Of a stretch of DNA of 64,000 bases, positions 1 to 9,656 are shown in pieces. Made by a program: the position numbers and the translations under genes. How positions within the stretch are numbered: the stretch's first letter is position 1; each line of letters starts with the position of its first letter. Location of the stretch: the NCBI GenBank assembly GCA_004322005.1, contig SCRF01000104.1:1-64000 (forward strand), written 5' to 3'. Origin of the DNA: Rhodanobacter sp. Its GTDB lineage: Bacteria; Pseudomonadota; Gammaproteobacteria; Xanthomonadales; Rhodanobacteraceae. Below the pieces are notes generated by a model. The model saw only the letters and a program-made list of their open reading frames with translations. It made no database searches and was not told where the DNA came from.

Positions 1-1
1 C

Positions 2-2872
2 CTGCTGCCGCCGCCGAACGTCACCGGCACGCTGCACATGGGGCATGCGTTCCAGCAGACGGTGATGGACATGCTGGTGCGCTACCAGCGCATGCGCGGC
101 ATGAACACGCTGTGGCAGGTCGGCACCGACCACGCGGGCATCGCCACGCAGAAGATCGTGGAGAACCAGCTCGCCGCCGAGGGCAAGACGCGGCACGACC
201 TGGGGCGCGAGGCGTTCATCGAGCGCGTGTGGCAGTGGAAGGAGGAATCAGGCTCCACCATCACCAACCAGATGCGCCGCATCGGCGACGCAGCCGACTG
301 GACGCGCGAGCGCTTCACCATGGACGAGGGGCTGTCGGCCGCGGTGCGCAAGGTGTTCATCGACTGGTATCGCGCCGGCCTGATCTACCGCGGCAACCGG
401 CTGGTGAACTGGGATCCGGTGCTGGGCACCGCCGTGTCGGACCTGGAAGTGAACAACGTCGAGCGCGACGGGTTCATGTGGTCGATCCGCTACCCGGTGA
501 CGGGCAGCGACGAAAGCCTGGTCGTCGCCACGACCCGCCCGGAGACGATGCTGGGCGATGCAGCGGTAGCCGTGCATCCCGAGGACGAACGGTACGCTCA
601 TCTCGTCGGCAAGACCGTTACCCTTCCCGTCACCGGGCGCCAGATTCCCATCATCGCCGACGACTATGTCGACAAGGATTTCGGCACGGGAGCGGTCAAG
701 ATCACCCCGGCCCACGACTTCAACGATTACGCGATGGGCGTGCGTCACCAGCTGACCAGATTCAAGATTTTTACGCTGGACGCGAAGGTTGTCGGCAATC
801 TCGATTGGCACTCGCAGGATCGGTCGGCAAACGCGATTCCGGCATTTGAAGTTTCGAGTGTCGTCGACATCGCGGAAGACATCGGCATCCCCGAGAAATA
901 CCGGGGCCTCGACCGCTACGACGCGCGCAAGCTGATCCTGGCCGATCTCGAAGCCGCCGGCCTGCTGGTCGAGACCAAACCGCACAAGCTGCAGGTGCCG
1001 GTAAGCCAGCGCTCGGACGCGGTGATCGAGCCGATGTTGACCGACCAGTGGTTCGTCGATCTCACTTCGGACGTCCAGAAGGATGGACGTCCAGGCGGAC
1101 GCAAGGCGATCACCGAACCGGCGCTGGACGCGGTGCGTTCGGGCGAGATCAAGTTCGTGCCGGAGAACTGGGCCACCACGTACACGCAGTGGCTGGACAA
1201 CATCCAGGACTGGTGCATCAGCCGCCAGCTGTGGTGGGGCCATCGCATCCCGGCGTGGTACGACAATGAGGGGCGAATCTTCGTGGGTGAGGACGAGGCC
1301 GACGCGATCGCCAATGCGCCCTACCCACCCAATGGCCAGCTGCGCCAGGACGAGGACGTGCTCGACACCTGGTTCTCCTCCGCGCTGTGGCCGTTCTCCA
1401 CCCTGGGCTGGCCGGCCGATGGCCCGGTGCGGAACGAGCGCGGCGAAATCGTGGCGAACTGGGAGAACGACCAGATCTTCCTGCCCAGCGCGGTGCTGGT
1501 CACCGGCTTCGACATCATCTTCTTCTGGGTCGCGCGGATGGTGATGGCGACCAAGTACTTCACGGGGAAGATTCCGTTCCGCGAGGTCTACATCAACGCC
1601 ATCGTGCGCGACGCCGAAGGCCAGAAGATGTCCAAGTCCAAGGGCAACACGCTGGACCCGCTGGACCTGATCGACGGCATCGCGCTGGAGCCGCTGGTGG
1701 AGAAATCCACCCGCTCGCTGCTGCTCCCGCAGGTGCGCGCCAAGGTGGAGAAGCGCATCCGCAAGGATTACCCCGAAGGCATCCCGGCGATCGGCACCGA
1801 CGCGCTGCGCTTCACCTTCGCCGCGCTGGCCAGCTACAGCCGCACGATCAACTTCGACATCAAGCGCGCCGAGGGCTACAAGGCGTTCTGCAACAAGCTG
1901 TGGAACGCGGCGCGGTTCGTGTTGATGAACATGCCGGACGACGAACCTGTTGTAGGAGCGACTTCAGTCGCGATGCCCTCGTCCATGGCGCGAAAGAGCA
2001 TCGCGGCTGAAGCCGCTCCTACAACACCGGTAACGGAGGCCGAACGCTGGATCCTCACTCGCCTGAAACAAACGCTGGGCGAGGTCGAGCAACACTTCGT
2101 CACGTACCGCTTCGATCATCTTGCGCAGGCGCTGTACGAATTCGTCTGGAACGAGTACTGCGACTGGTTCCTCGAACTGGCCAAGCCCGCGCTGGCCGGT
2201 GACGACGCCGCAGCCGGCGCGTCCACGCGCCACACCTTGCTGGTGGTGCTGGAAACCGTGCTGCGCGCGCTGCACCCGGTGATCCCGTTCATCACCGAGG
2301 AAATCTGGCAGTGGGTGGGGCCGAAGCTCGGCCTGCGCGAAGAAACTCTGATGAATCGGCCGTGGCCACGCGCGGACGAGATCGTTGCCGACATGGCGGC
2401 CAGCGCCGAGATCGAGTGGTTCAAGAACGTGCTCTCCGGCATCCGCCGGATCCGTTCGGAGATGAACATCTCGCCGGCAAAAACGATTCCGCTGCTGCTC
2501 GCCGATGGCGACGCCGGCGATCGCGCCCGCGTGGCCAAGTTCGCCGCGCAGATCGGCTTCCTGGCCCGCGTCGAGGCGCCGCAGTGGATCGACAGCGGTG
2601 CCGGCGAATCCGCCGCGGCGGCCGCCGTCGTCGGCAGCTTGCGCGTGCTGATCCCGCTGGCCGGCCTGATCGATCTGGGCGCCGAGAAGGCACGCCTGGG
2701 CAAGGAGATCGCCCGCATCGAAGGCGAGATCAGGAAGTGCGAGGGCAAACTCGGCAACGCCAGCTTCATCGCCAACGCACCGGCCGACGTGGTCGCCCAG
2801 GAGCGTCAGCGCATCAGCGACTGGAACACCACGCTGGGCGCCTTGCGCGAACAGGCGCAGAAGCTGGGCTGA
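2..2872 (+). CDS. valS: Valine--tRNA ligase, 5' end cut by window
   Basis: Class Ia aminoacyl-tRNA synthetase that charges tRNA-Val in the cytoplasm. The open frame already runs at base 2 and reads [15 protein letters not shown], so the HIGH-type ATP site (HMGH) is present and only a few dozen N-terminal residues lie outside the window. The second signature, KMSKS, lies near bases 1620-1650. The editing domain, anticodon-binding domain and C-terminal coiled-coil arm (lysine/glutamate-rich tail near 2690-2870) follow in order. Odd points: a complete palindromic repeat at 1948-2026 is translated in frame, and a second extra segment near 1066-1104 contains two copies of GGACGTCCA. Length otherwise fits the family, about 950 residues. 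Confidence 0.97.
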   Translation: MLPPPNVTGTLHMGHAFQQTVMDMLVRYQRMRGMNTLWQVGTDHAGIATQKIVENQLAAEGKTRHDLGREAFIERVWQWKEESGSTITNQMRRIGDAADWTRERFTMDEGLSAAVRKVFIDWYRAGLIYRGNRLVNWDPVLGTAVSDLEVNNVERDGFMWSIRYPVTGSDESLVVATTRPETMLGDAAVAVHPEDERYAHLVGKTVTLPVTGRQIPIIADDYVDKDFGTGAVKITPAHDFNDYAMGVRHQLTRFKIFTLDAKVVGNLDWHSQDRSANAIPAFEVSSVVDIAEDIGIPEKYRGLDRYDARKLILADLEAAGLLVETKPHKLQVPVSQRSDAVIEPMLTDQWFVDLTSDVQKDGRPGGRKAITEPALDAVRSGEIKFVPENWATTYTQWLDNIQDWCISRQLWWGHRIPAWYDNEGRIFVGEDEADAIANAPYPPNGQLRQDEDVLDTWFSSALWPFSTLGWPADGPVRNERGEIVANWENDQIFLPSAVLVTGFDIIFFWVARMVMATKYFTGKIPFREVYINAIVRDAEGQKMSKSKGNTLDPLDLIDGIALEPLVEKSTRSLLLPQVRAKVEKRIRKDYPEGIPAIGTDALRFTFAALASYSRTINFDIKRAEGYKAFCNKLWNAARFVLMNMPDDEPVVGATSVAMPSSMARKSIAAEAAPTTPVTEAERWILTRLKQTLGEVEQHFVTYRFDHLAQALYEFVWNEYCDWFLELAKPALAGDDAAAGASTRHTLLVVLETVLRALHPVIPFITEEIWQWVGPKLGLREETLMNRPWPRADEIVADMAASAEIEWFKNVLSGIRRIRSEMNISPAKTIPLLLADGDAGDRARVAKFAAQIGFLARVEAPQWIDSGAGESAAAAAVVGSLRVLIPLAGLIDLGAEKARLGKEIARIEGEIRKCEGKLGNASFIANAPADVVAQERQRISDWNTTLGALREQAQKLG
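1948..2026. repeat. Family A palindromic repeat inside valS
   Basis: Inverted repeat with arms starting TGTTGTAGGAGCG and ending CGCTCCTACAACA. The inner stems are GACTTCAGTC on the left and GGCTGAAGCC on the right. It has the general form of the dispersed family A element (GTAGGAGC-stem-GATGCTCTT-spacer-AAGAGCATC-stem-GCTCCTAC) seen throughout the window. It is read through in frame by valS. Confidence 0.85.
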
Positions 2873-2906
2873 ACGGCCCCTCGCCTCCACCCGCTCCTTG
2901 GCCCGC

Positions 2907-2982
2907 GTAGGAGCGCACCCTGTGCGCGAATGCTCTTGTCAGGATCACGGCAAACCCCTTCGCGCACGGGTGCGCTCCTGCG
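2907..2982. repeat. Family A palindromic repeat
   Basis: Two inverted arms (GTAGGAGCGCACCCTGTGCG and its complement) separated by a short spacer, between valS and the convergent rimI. Each arm also folds on itself through the GCGCACCCTGTGCGC core. This is the commonest repeat of the window and resembles REP/BIME elements. Confidence 0.85.
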
Positions 2983-3163
2983 AATCGGGGTTGTTCGAGG
3001 TGCCTTGAAGGCAGGTTCACGGCGAGCCCGTCACCGCCCTTCGTCAGGCGCAGGACAGGCAATCCGCTCCCCGCGAGGGAGAGCCGGCGAACGCGAAGAG
3101 CAGGCATCGATGCGTCGTAGCGCGCCTTCCGCACAGGCGTTTACCGAGCAGTCCGTCGGGCTG

Positions 3164-3646
3164 CTATTTCTGGAAATCGCCTGCGGCAATATCCAGAGCC
3201 ATCACGATCGCATCTTCGCGCCCGTCGCGAGCCGGGTAATAGCGCGGCCGCCGTCCGATCTCCTTGAAGCCCACCGACTCGTACAGCGCCTTCGCCAACG
3301 GGTTGGACGTGCGCACCTCGAGGAATACCCGCTCGGCACCGTTCCAGCGTGCGATGTCCAGCAGCCGGCGCAGCAGATGCCGGCCCAACCCCTTGCCGCG
3401 ATAGGCCGGACCGATGCAGATGTTCAGCACATGCGCCTCGCCGGCACCCATCGACAGGATGCCGTAGCCGGCGACCCTACCGTCCACGCACAGCACCCAG
3501 CACGGATGCCCGGCTTTCAGGCAGTCGGTGAAGATACCCGGCGACCAGGGGAATTCGTAGGAGGCGTTTTCCATTGCGCTGATCGTGGCCAGGTCCGCCA
3601 TGCGCATGGCGCGCACCTGCACAGCGGGTTGGACGACCGCCGCCAT
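3164..3646 (-). CDS. rimI: Ribosomal-protein-alanine N-acetyltransferase RimI
   Basis: GNAT acetyltransferase of 160 residues. RimI acetylates the N-terminal alanine of ribosomal protein S18 using acetyl-CoA. The acetyl-CoA pyrophosphate loop is visible as YRGKGLGRHLL (about residues 82-92). It is followed by ERVFLEVRTSNPLAKALYESVGF, broken here as ERVFLEVRTSNPLA and KALYESVGF, typical of RimI. I chose ATG 3646 because the longer open frame upstream overlaps the holD-like gene out of frame. It lies directly after the holD-like gene, the same order as the holD-rimI pair of E. coli, which supports both calls. Confidence 0.92.
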   Translation of the reverse strand: MAAVVQPAVQVRAMRMADLATISAMENASYEFPWSPGIFTDCLKAGHPCWVLCVDGRVAGYGILSMGAGEAHVLNICIGPAYRGKGLGRHLLRRLLDIARWNGAERVFLEVRTSNPLAKALYESVGFKEIGRRPRYYPARDGREDAIVMALDIAAGDFQK

Positions 3647-3651
3647 GGCCG

Positions 3652-4155
3652 CTAGTCGCCTGCCGCGGCCAGCGCACGGCGCAGGCTGCGCAGCGCGCTC
3701 CACAGCCGTCGCTTGGCGTCGGCGCGGGTCAGCACCAGCGCCGGTTCGTCGGCCAGCACGATCTGCGCGCGGTGCAGCGCCGCGGCCGGCAGCTTGCGGC
3801 CCAGCGCGTGCGCCTGGGCTTCGCCGAACACCAGGTAGGCCCGTGCCCCGGGCACGTCCGCGGCCAGCTGCCCGTCGCTCACCGTGATGCGTGCGGCACG
3901 CGCCAGGCTTGTCCCGCCAGCGCTGAGCGCGCGCCCCAGCAGATCCAGTTCGCGGGTACTGCAGCCCGCGGGCAGGATCACCACGCAGTCGGCCCCGGCG
4001 CTCGTGCCCGCCACGATGCCCGGTGCCGGCTCCGGCTGCGCCACCCCGACAAGACGGTTCGCCGACGCGCGCCGCACCCACGGCGTCACGCCCAGCGCCC
4101 GCAACACGCGCTCGCGATGGCTGGCATCGACCGGCTCGCGCACGGATGCGTTCAT
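3652..4155 (-). CDS. holD: Probable DNA polymerase III psi subunit (HolD-like)
   Basis: A 167-residue soluble protein. HolD (psi) joins chi to the clamp loader of the replicative polymerase. The sequence is weakly conserved, but the N-terminal LGVTPWVRR, the central nucleotide-fold-like stretch and the C-terminal KRRLWSALRSL resemble the layout of psi proteins. The strongest argument is position: it lies immediately upstream of rimI, as holD does in E. coli. Its ATG (4155) overlaps the pssA stop as ATGA, implying translational coupling. It could alternatively be an unrelated lineage-specific protein; a structure or profile comparison with psi would decide. Confidence 0.55.
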   Translation of the reverse strand: MNASVREPVDASHRERVLRALGVTPWVRRASANRLVGVAQPEPAPGIVAGTSAGADCVVILPAGCSTRELDLLGRALSAGGTSLARAARITVSDGQLAADVPGARAYLVFGEAQAHALGRKLPAAALHRAQIVLADEPALVLTRADAKRRLWSALRSLRRALAAAGD

Positions 4156-4931
4156 GCCGCACCGCGCCTCGACCGGCGCTGGCGGGCGGCCAGCCAGACG
4201 GTCCATGCCGGCCCGGACAGCAGGTAGAGCGTGAACCCGGCGAACAACACCCGCGCCGTGTCCAGGATCAGCAGCGCCAGCAGCAGCACGGCCACCACGA
4301 TCCAGCGAAACGGCACCCGCCCGTGCTCGTCCGCCGGCAACGACTTGAAGCTGAAATAGCGAAACCGGCTGACCATCAACAGCCCGGTAATCAGCATGAT
4401 CGCTGGTGTGACGAAGCAGAATTCGCTGCCGGGCAGGCCGGACTTGTCCACGCTCCACACGAACGACATGCACACCGCGGCGGCGGCGGGGCTGGCCAAC
4501 CCCTGGAAATAGCGCTTGTCGGCCACCCCGGCCTGGGTATTGAAACGCGCCAGCCGCAGCGCGGCGCAGGCCGCGTAGATGAAGGCCGCGGCCCAGCCCA
4601 GCTTGCCCCACAGCGGGCCGAAATCCTTCAGCGCGGACAGCGACCACGTATACATCACCAGGGCCGGCGCCAGCCCGAAACTGATCAGGTCCGAGAGCGA
4701 ATCGTACTGCACGCCGAACTCGCTCTGGGTACCGGTAAGCCGCGCCACGCGACCATCCAGGCCGTCCAGTACCGCGGCAATGAACACCGCCACCGCCGCC
4801 TCGGTATAACGTCCACCGATGCTGGCAATGATCGCGTAGAAACCCGCGAACATCGCACCGGTGGTCACCAGGTTCGGCAGCAGGTAAATGCCCCGGTGTC
4901 GCGGGGGCGGGACAGGCATCGCTTCGTTCAT
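4152..4931 (-). CDS. pssA: CDP-diacylglycerol--serine O-phosphatidyltransferase
   Basis: Integral membrane enzyme (259 residues) that makes phosphatidylserine from CDP-diacylglycerol and L-serine, the first committed step to phosphatidylethanolamine. The CDP-alcohol phosphotransferase signature DG-x2-AR-x8-G-x3-D-x3-D is seen as LDGLDGRVARLTG then EFGVQYDSLSD around residues 55-85. Several hydrophobic segments follow (for example residues 170-190 and 205-225). The arginine-rich tail RQRRSRRG is typical of a cytoplasmic C-terminus. First gene of a pssA-holD-rimI unit with a 4-base overlap to the next gene. Confidence 0.95.
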   Translation of the reverse strand: MNEAMPVPPPRHRGIYLLPNLVTTGAMFAGFYAIIASIGGRYTEAAVAVFIAAVLDGLDGRVARLTGTQSEFGVQYDSLSDLISFGLAPALVMYTWSLSALKDFGPLWGKLGWAAAFIYAACAALRLARFNTQAGVADKRYFQGLASPAAAAVCMSFVWSVDKSGLPGSEFCFVTPAIMLITGLLMVSRFRYFSFKSLPADEHGRVPFRWIVVAVLLLALLILDTARVLFAGFTLYLLSGPAWTVWLAARQRRSRRGAA

Positions 4932-5038
4932 GAATCAATCCGTGACAGGATGCGCGCAGTGTAAACCATCGACTGCTTGAGTCCGGGCCGCCGGGGTGAT
5001 AACAAGATAATCGTCGATTCCACCCGCTGGAGAACACC

Positions 5039-5476
5039 ATGCACCGTTTGCCGATCGCCTTGGCACTGCTGTTGCTGGCCCCGTTGGCCGCCGCCCAGAA
5101 CAACAACGCCCAGGTCTACAAATGGACCGATGCCAGTGGCACCGTGCATTACGCCCAGGCACCACCACCGCCGGGAATCAGGTATACCGAGGTGAAGACC
5201 ACCGGCAGTGTGGAGCCATTGGCCGCACCCCCATCCAGCGGCGACCGTGGGGACGGCGACCAGGCCAATCCCGCGCCTGCGGCACCGATGGCCGATACGC
5301 CGGCCAACCGCGGCAAGCTGTGCACCACGCTGAAAGCCAATCTCGCGGCGCTGCAGGGCAGCGGCCCGGTGGTGATGCAGCAGAACGGCAAACCCACCGC
5401 GCTCGACGACGCGCAGCGCAAACAGCAAACCAGCGCGGCCCAGGCGCAATACCAGCAGTATTGCCAGGGCCAGTAA
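5039..5476 (+). CDS. DUF4124 domain exported protein
   Basis: A 145-residue protein with a clear signal peptide (MHRLPIALALLLLAPLAAAQ) and cleavage expected after AAA or AAQ. The mature N-terminus carries the DUF4124 motif YKWTDASGTVHYAQAPPP, common in Xanthomonadales and Pseudomonas envelope proteins of unknown role. The C-terminal half is charged and glutamine-rich (QRKQQTSAAQAQYQQY), probably helical. It stands alone between the divergent pssA operon and proS. Function unknown; periplasmic location is inferred from the signal peptide. Confidence 0.88.
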   Translation: MHRLPIALALLLLAPLAAAQNNNAQVYKWTDASGTVHYAQAPPPPGIRYTEVKTTGSVEPLAAPPSSGDRGDGDQANPAPAAPMADTPANRGKLCTTLKANLAALQGSGPVVMQQNGKPTALDDAQRKQQTSAAQAQYQQYCQGQ

Positions 5477-5516
5477 ACCGGCGGTCGGCACTGGGTACCT
5501 CGAATAACCCCGATTC

Positions 5517-5640
5517 GTAGGAGCGCACCCTGTGCGCGAATGCTCTTTGCGAGGCGTGGAGCAAGAGCATTTCGTAGGAGCGCACCCTGTGCGCGATGCT
5601 CTTTGCGAGGCGTGGAGCAAGAGCATTCCGCAGGAGCGCA
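5517..5640. repeat. Two family A half-units in direct tandem
   Basis: GTAGGAGCGCACCCTGTGCG followed by a shared spacer (GCTCTTTGCGAGGCGTGGAG) occurs twice in the same orientation, starting at 5517 and 5574. It ends with a degenerate right arm (GCAGGAGCGCAGAG). Unlike other copies, the unit is duplicated head to tail rather than forming a simple inverted pair. Confidence 0.8.
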
Positions 5641-5776
5641 GAGCACTGAAGTGCCACGAACCAGGTTTTTCGAAATTCCCCGCCGCGCTGCCCGTGTCGG
5701 TCCGTCCCGGCCGGCGCGACAGCGCGCGCCGACAGCCCGCTATAATCAGCGTCTTTATCCCGCCGGAACTGCCCGC

Positions 5777-7474
5777 ATGCGCCTCAGCCAATTCCATCTG
5801 GCCACCGTCAAGGAAATCCCGGCCGATGCCGAAATCGCCAGCCATCGCCTGATGCTGCGTGCCGGCATGGTCCGCAAGCTCGCCTCGGGCCTGTACACCT
5901 GGTCGCCGCTGGGGCTGCGCGTGCTGCGCAAGGTCGAAAACATCGTGCGCGAGGAAATGAACCGCGCCGGCGCGATCGAAATGCTGATGCCGTCGGTACA
6001 GCCGCGGGAATTGTGGGACGAAACCGGCCGCTGGCAGAAATTCGGCGGCCAGCTGCTGAAAATCAAGGACCGCAAGCAGCAGGAGTACTGTTACGGCCCG
6101 ACGCATGAGGAAGTGATTACCGATTTCGCCCGCAACGAGCTGAAAAGCTACAAGCAGCTGCCGGTCAACTTCTACCAGATCCAGACCAAATTCCGCGATG
6201 AAATCCGCCCGCGTTTCGGCGTGATGCGCGCGCGCGAATTCCTGATGAAGGATGCTTATTCGTTCCACCTCGGCGCCGAGTCGCTGGCTGAAACCTATGC
6301 GGCGATGTATCAGGCCTACACGCGCATCTTCACTCGCCTCGGGCTGCGCTTTCGCGCCGTCCAGGCCGATACCGGCGCGATCGGTGGCAATGCAAGCCAT
6401 GAATTTCAGGTGCTGGCCGATTCCGGCGAAGACGCGATTGCGTTTTCCGATGGCTCCGATTACGCCGCGAATATCGAGAAAGCCGAAGCGCTGGCGCCAG
6501 CACACGAGCGCCCGGCCGCGGTGGCCGCATTGCAGCGGGTCGACACGCCCACCCAGAAAACCATCGCCGAGGTTGCCGGTTTTCTCAAGGTATCGCCACG
6601 GCAATGCGTGAAAACCCTGCTCGTGCGCGGCCGCGACGGCCTGGTTGCGTTGTGCCTGCGCGGCGATCACGAGATCAACGCCATCAAGGCCGGCAAGCTG
6701 GGCGAATTGCCCGGCGAATCGGCGCTGGCCAGCGAAGAGGAAATTCTCGCCGCCACCGGCACCCGTCCGGGTTTCATCGGCCCGGTCGGCCTGCCCGATT
6801 CCATTCCGGTGATCGTCGATCGCGATGCCGCCGTACTCGCCGATTTCGTCTGCGGCGGCAATGCCGACGGCAGCCACTACGCCGGCGCCAACTGGCTGCG
6901 CGATGCGCGCATCAGCCGCATCGCCGATCTGCGCAACGTGGTCGAGGGCGACCTTTCGCCGGACGGCAAGGGCGTGCTGCATCTGGCGCGGGGCATCGAG
7001 GTCGGTCATGTGTTTCAGCTCGGCCAGACCTACGCCGAGGCCATGAAGGCCACGGTGGTGGACGACCAGGGCCAGAGCCGGGTCATGACCATGGGCTGCT
7101 ACGGCATCGGCGTCAGCCGCATCGTCGCCGCGGCGATCGAACAGCGCCACGACGACGCCGGCATCCTCTGGCCCGAAGCCATGGCACCGTGGCGGGTGGT
7201 GGTGTGCGTGATCAATCCGAAGAACACCCCGGCGGTCGGCGAGGCTGCCGAGGCGCTGTACCAGTGGCTGCTCCAGCACGGCATCGAGGCACTGCTGGAC
7301 GATCGCGGCCTGCGCCCGGGCGGCATGTTCGCCGACATGGAACTGATCGGCATTCCGCACCGCGTGGTGGTCAGCGAACGCGGTCTGGCTGCCGGCACGC
7401 TGGAATACCGCGCCCGTCAGGAAACCGAAAGCCGTTCCATCAGCCAGGACGATCTGCTCGCCTTGCTGCGGTAA
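5777..7474 (+). CDS. proS: Proline--tRNA ligase
   Basis: Class II synthetase, 565 residues, close to the bacterial-type ProRS of E. coli (572). The start ATG at 5777 reads [20 protein letters not shown], the usual N-terminus; the open frame extends upstream only through repeat sequence. Motif 2 is present ([25 protein letters not shown], seen as [17 protein letters not shown] then LMKDAYSF). Motif 3 lies in [17 protein letters not shown]. The YbaK-like editing insertion spans roughly residues 225-390 (for example [20 protein letters not shown]). A C-terminal anticodon-binding domain follows ([10 protein letters not shown]). It stands alone between two repeats. Confidence 0.97.
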   Translation: MRLSQFHLATVKEIPADAEIASHRLMLRAGMVRKLASGLYTWSPLGLRVLRKVENIVREEMNRAGAIEMLMPSVQPRELWDETGRWQKFGGQLLKIKDRKQQEYCYGPTHEEVITDFARNELKSYKQLPVNFYQIQTKFRDEIRPRFGVMRAREFLMKDAYSFHLGAESLAETYAAMYQAYTRIFTRLGLRFRAVQADTGAIGGNASHEFQVLADSGEDAIAFSDGSDYAANIEKAEALAPAHERPAAVAALQRVDTPTQKTIAEVAGFLKVSPRQCVKTLLVRGRDGLVALCLRGDHEINAIKAGKLGELPGESALASEEEILAATGTRPGFIGPVGLPDSIPVIVDRDAAVLADFVCGGNADGSHYAGANWLRDARISRIADLRNVVEGDLSPDGKGVLHLARGIEVGHVFQLGQTYAEAMKATVVDDQGQSRVMTMGCYGIGVSRIVAAAIEQRHDDAGILWPEAMAPWRVVVCVINPKNTPAVGEAAEALYQWLLQHGIEALLDDRGLRPGGMFADMELIGIPHRVVVSERGLAAGTLEYRARQETESRSISQDDLLALLR

Positions 7475-7875
7475 TCGAAACGTCCGCCGTGCACCGCTGC
7501 ATATCGGGAAATCCCGAATATCTGGTTCCTGGCATTCTGGTAGGAGCGCACCCTGTGCGCGATGCTTTCGCCGCGCGTGAAGAAGAGCCATCGCGCACAG
7601 GGTGCGCTCCTACGAAAATCGGGTTATTCGCGGTGCCCTGCATTGAAACCAGGCACTAATCGAGCGCCGTTGAAAACGACCTGAATGAAGAAAAGCTCGC
7701 CCAGGCATTCCGTGACTGCGATCTCCACTTGACTGGTAATGGCGGCCCCTGCTTTACAAGCATTCGGCAAATAGGCGAGAATCTGGTTTGTTGCGCATTT
7801 TAATGTGCCGGGCTTGATTCCTGAAAATAACAGCCCGACTGTACAAGCACCCAAACCCACTCCCGGGAGTCCAAC
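7475..7875. other. Intergenic region proS to hns-like gene
   Basis: About 400 bases without a gene. It holds one family A palindrome (7540-7613). The rest, 7614-7875, is distinctly AT-richer near 7790-7840 and probably contains the promoter of the downstream H-NS-like gene. A CTCCCGGGAG palindrome just before the start includes the ribosome binding site. I see no convincing small gene. Confidence 0.6.
7540..7613. repeat. Family A palindromic repeat
   Basis: Arms GTAGGAGCGCACCCTGTGCG and CGCACAGGGTGCGCTCCTAC around a 30-base spacer, downstream of proS. Confidence 0.85.
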
Positions 7876-8193
7876 ATGGCCGTCGATATCAAGAATCTCA
7901 ATCACACCCAGCTCAACGATCTGATCAACAAGGCGCAGATCCGCCAGAACGAACTGCGCAAGGAAAAGGTCGTCAAGCTGCGCGACAAGATTCACGCGCT
8001 GCTCAAGGCCGAGGGTTATACCTTCGAGGACATCTTCGGCCGTGGCAAGACCAAGCGCACCAGCAGCCCGGTCGCCCCCAAATATCGCAACCCGGCCAAC
8101 CCCGCGCAGACCTGGTCCGGTCGCGGCAAGCGTCCGCACTGGTTCAACGACGCATTGAAGGCCGGCAAGAAGGAAAAGGATCTGGCGATCTGA
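7876..8193 (+). CDS. H-NS family nucleoid-associated protein
   Basis: A 105-residue histone-like DNA-binding protein. The N-terminal 50 residues are a heptad-rich oligomerisation helix (LNDLINKAQIRQNELRKEK). The C-terminus carries the H-NS DNA-binding core YRNPANPAQTWSGRGKRPHW (about residues 72-91), where the TWSGRG loop inserts into the minor groove of AT-rich DNA. H-NS proteins silence horizontally acquired DNA. The gene is monocistronic: it has its own upstream AT-rich region and is closed by an intrinsic terminator 20 bases after the stop. Similar short H-NS proteins occur in Xanthomonas. Confidence 0.92.
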   Translation: MAVDIKNLNHTQLNDLINKAQIRQNELRKEKVVKLRDKIHALLKAEGYTFEDIFGRGKTKRTSSPVAPKYRNPANPAQTWSGRGKRPHWFNDALKAGKKEKDLAI

Positions 8194-8213
8194 TTGCCGG
8201 TTCGAGGAAGTGT

Positions 8214-8242
8214 AAAACGCCGGCCTTGTGCCGGCGTTTTTT
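8214..8242 (+). terminator. Rho-independent terminator of the hns-like gene
   Basis: Perfect stem CGCCGGC (8218-8224), loop CTTGT, GCCGGCG (8230-8236), followed by six T and preceded by AAAA. Confidence 0.9.
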
Positions 8243-8264
8243 GGGGGGGGGTTTGAGGCAACGT

Positions 8265-8306
8265 GACCTTCCCTCCCCAACCCTCCCCCAAGGGGGAGGG
8301 GGCAAA
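8265..8306. repeat. Family D C/G-run repeat
   Basis: CCTTCCCTCCCCAACCCTCC followed by CCCAAGGGGGAGGG. Similar C-run/G-run blocks occur at 20993-21108, 24905-24928, 52777-52870 and inside ribD. It lies between two convergent genes. Confidence 0.6.
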
Positions 8307-8378
8307 CGTGCAGTGCGGGGTCGTTGTCTTGAGGGGTGGCGCGACCGGGAGTGGCGAGTGCAGTCGAGGGCTTTTGTT

Positions 8379-9656
8379 TTATAGGGACCGCCGCGGCGAA
8401 ACCAGCAGGTCGCCGAACATCAGTCCGGCCACCAGTGAAACCAGCAAGGTCAGCAGCAACACGCCGGTATCCATGCCCAGTTCGGTATCGCGGTCGAGCA
8501 GGAACGACATGCTGCGGAAACCGACGCTTCCGGGCACCAGCAGGATAATCCCCGGCTCGCGGATCAAGGCGCCGGGCCGATGCGCGAAGCGCGCGTAGAA
8601 ATTGGCCAGCGCACTGAGCACGAAGCCGCCGAGGAATACGCCGAACGGCGCCCCCGGCAGATACCCGGAGATCTGCCCGCCCCAGCGCGTGGCCAGATAG
8701 CCGACCATCACCGCGCCCATCACCACCGGCCAGTCCTTGCGCGCCGCGCGGAACAGGATCGCAAAGCCGAAGGCGCCCAGCAGCAGGGTGGGATAATCCA
8801 GCCAGCTCGGCAATGGCGGCAGCGCATAGTCGCGCGCGCGGATGCCCACCGCGGCGCACAGCTGGGTCGCCGCCACGGTGCCGAAGGTGAGCTTGAGCAG
8901 AGTCGACACCGCCCCGCCCATGCGGGCCACGCCGGCCACCAGATGCTGGCTGGACAGTTCGCGCACCGCGGTGGTCAGCGACATGCCGGGAATCAGCACG
9001 ATCAGGCTGGCCAGCACCACCGCCTTGATCGCCAGCGGCACCACGAACGCGCTCACCATGATGGCGATGGTCGTGGCCACCAGGGCACTGATCGCATCGC
9101 TGGCCACCGCCAGCCGGGGCCGGCTGAGCGACAGCACGCTGATCGTGCCGATGATCAGCCCGATCAGCGCCGCCGTCAGCAGATCCGGCCATGAGCTGTG
9201 CAGGAACAGCGCCACCACGCAGGCCGCGGACAGGCCGTAACTGGCGATCACCGCCAGCCGCGCGAGCCGGCCCTCCGGCCGGTCCAGCGCGCGCAAGCGG
9301 TGAAAGCCCTCGCGCAGATCCAGCGCACCGGCGATCACCTGATCGGCGATGCGATCGGCTTCGCACAGCCGCGCCAGGTTCACGTCGCCGGGCGCCAGCC
9401 GCATCACCTGGGTGGTATGCGCCACGCCCTCGTCGCCTTGCGCCATGTCGGTGAACGAGATGATCAGCGCGGTGGGGCTGGACCAGACATCGGCGACCAG
9501 CCCCATGCGCTGCGCCGAACCGGCGATCGCCATCTCCAGTCGCGGCGCGGTGGTGCCGTACTGGTGCAGCCGTCGCGCCAGCTCCAGCAGGAACGCAATG
9601 CGGGTATTCAGCGCGGTGGCGGCAAACGGTTGGCCACGGGCACCGCCGATGTTCAT
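8379..9656 (-). CDS. ThrE-type threonine/serine exporter family membrane protein
   Basis: A 425-residue protein of the DUF1212/ThrE family, both halves fused. The N-terminal cytoplasmic part (about 1-130) contains the family stretch LHQYGTTAPRLEMAIAGSAQ and SSPTALIISF. About ten hydrophobic helices follow (for example VVALFLHSSWPDLLTAALIG and LVPGSVGFRSMSFLL). ThrE of Corynebacterium exports threonine and serine; substrate here is not known. ATG 9656 overlaps the stop of the NfeD gene (ATGA), so it is the last gene of an SPFH-NfeD-ThrE operon. An upstream in-frame extension to 9746 is ignored because it overlaps NfeD. Confidence 0.85.
   Translation of the reverse strand: MNIGGARGQPFAATALNTRIAFLLELARRLHQYGTTAPRLEMAIAGSAQRMGLVADVWSSPTALIISFTDMAQGDEGVAHTTQVMRLAPGDVNLARLCEADRIADQVIAGALDLREGFHRLRALDRPEGRLARLAVIASYGLSAACVVALFLHSSWPDLLTAALIGLIIGTISVLSLSRPRLAVASDAISALVATTIAIMVSAFVVPLAIKAVVLASLIVLIPGMSLTTAVRELSSQHLVAGVARMGGAVSTLLKLTFGTVAATQLCAAVGIRARDYALPPLPSWLDYPTLLLGAFGFAILFRAARKDWPVVMGAVMVGYLATRWGGQISGYLPGAPFGVFLGGFVLSALANFYARFAHRPGALIREPGIILLVPGSVGFRSMSFLLDRDTELGMDTGVLLLTLLVSLVAGLMFGDLLVSPRRSL

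Noticed and set aside
5060-5076. TGGCACTGCTGTTGCT resembling a sigma-54 promoter
   Set aside because: It lies inside the signal-peptide coding sequence of the DUF4124 gene with no gene starting downstream and no enhancer site; chance match.
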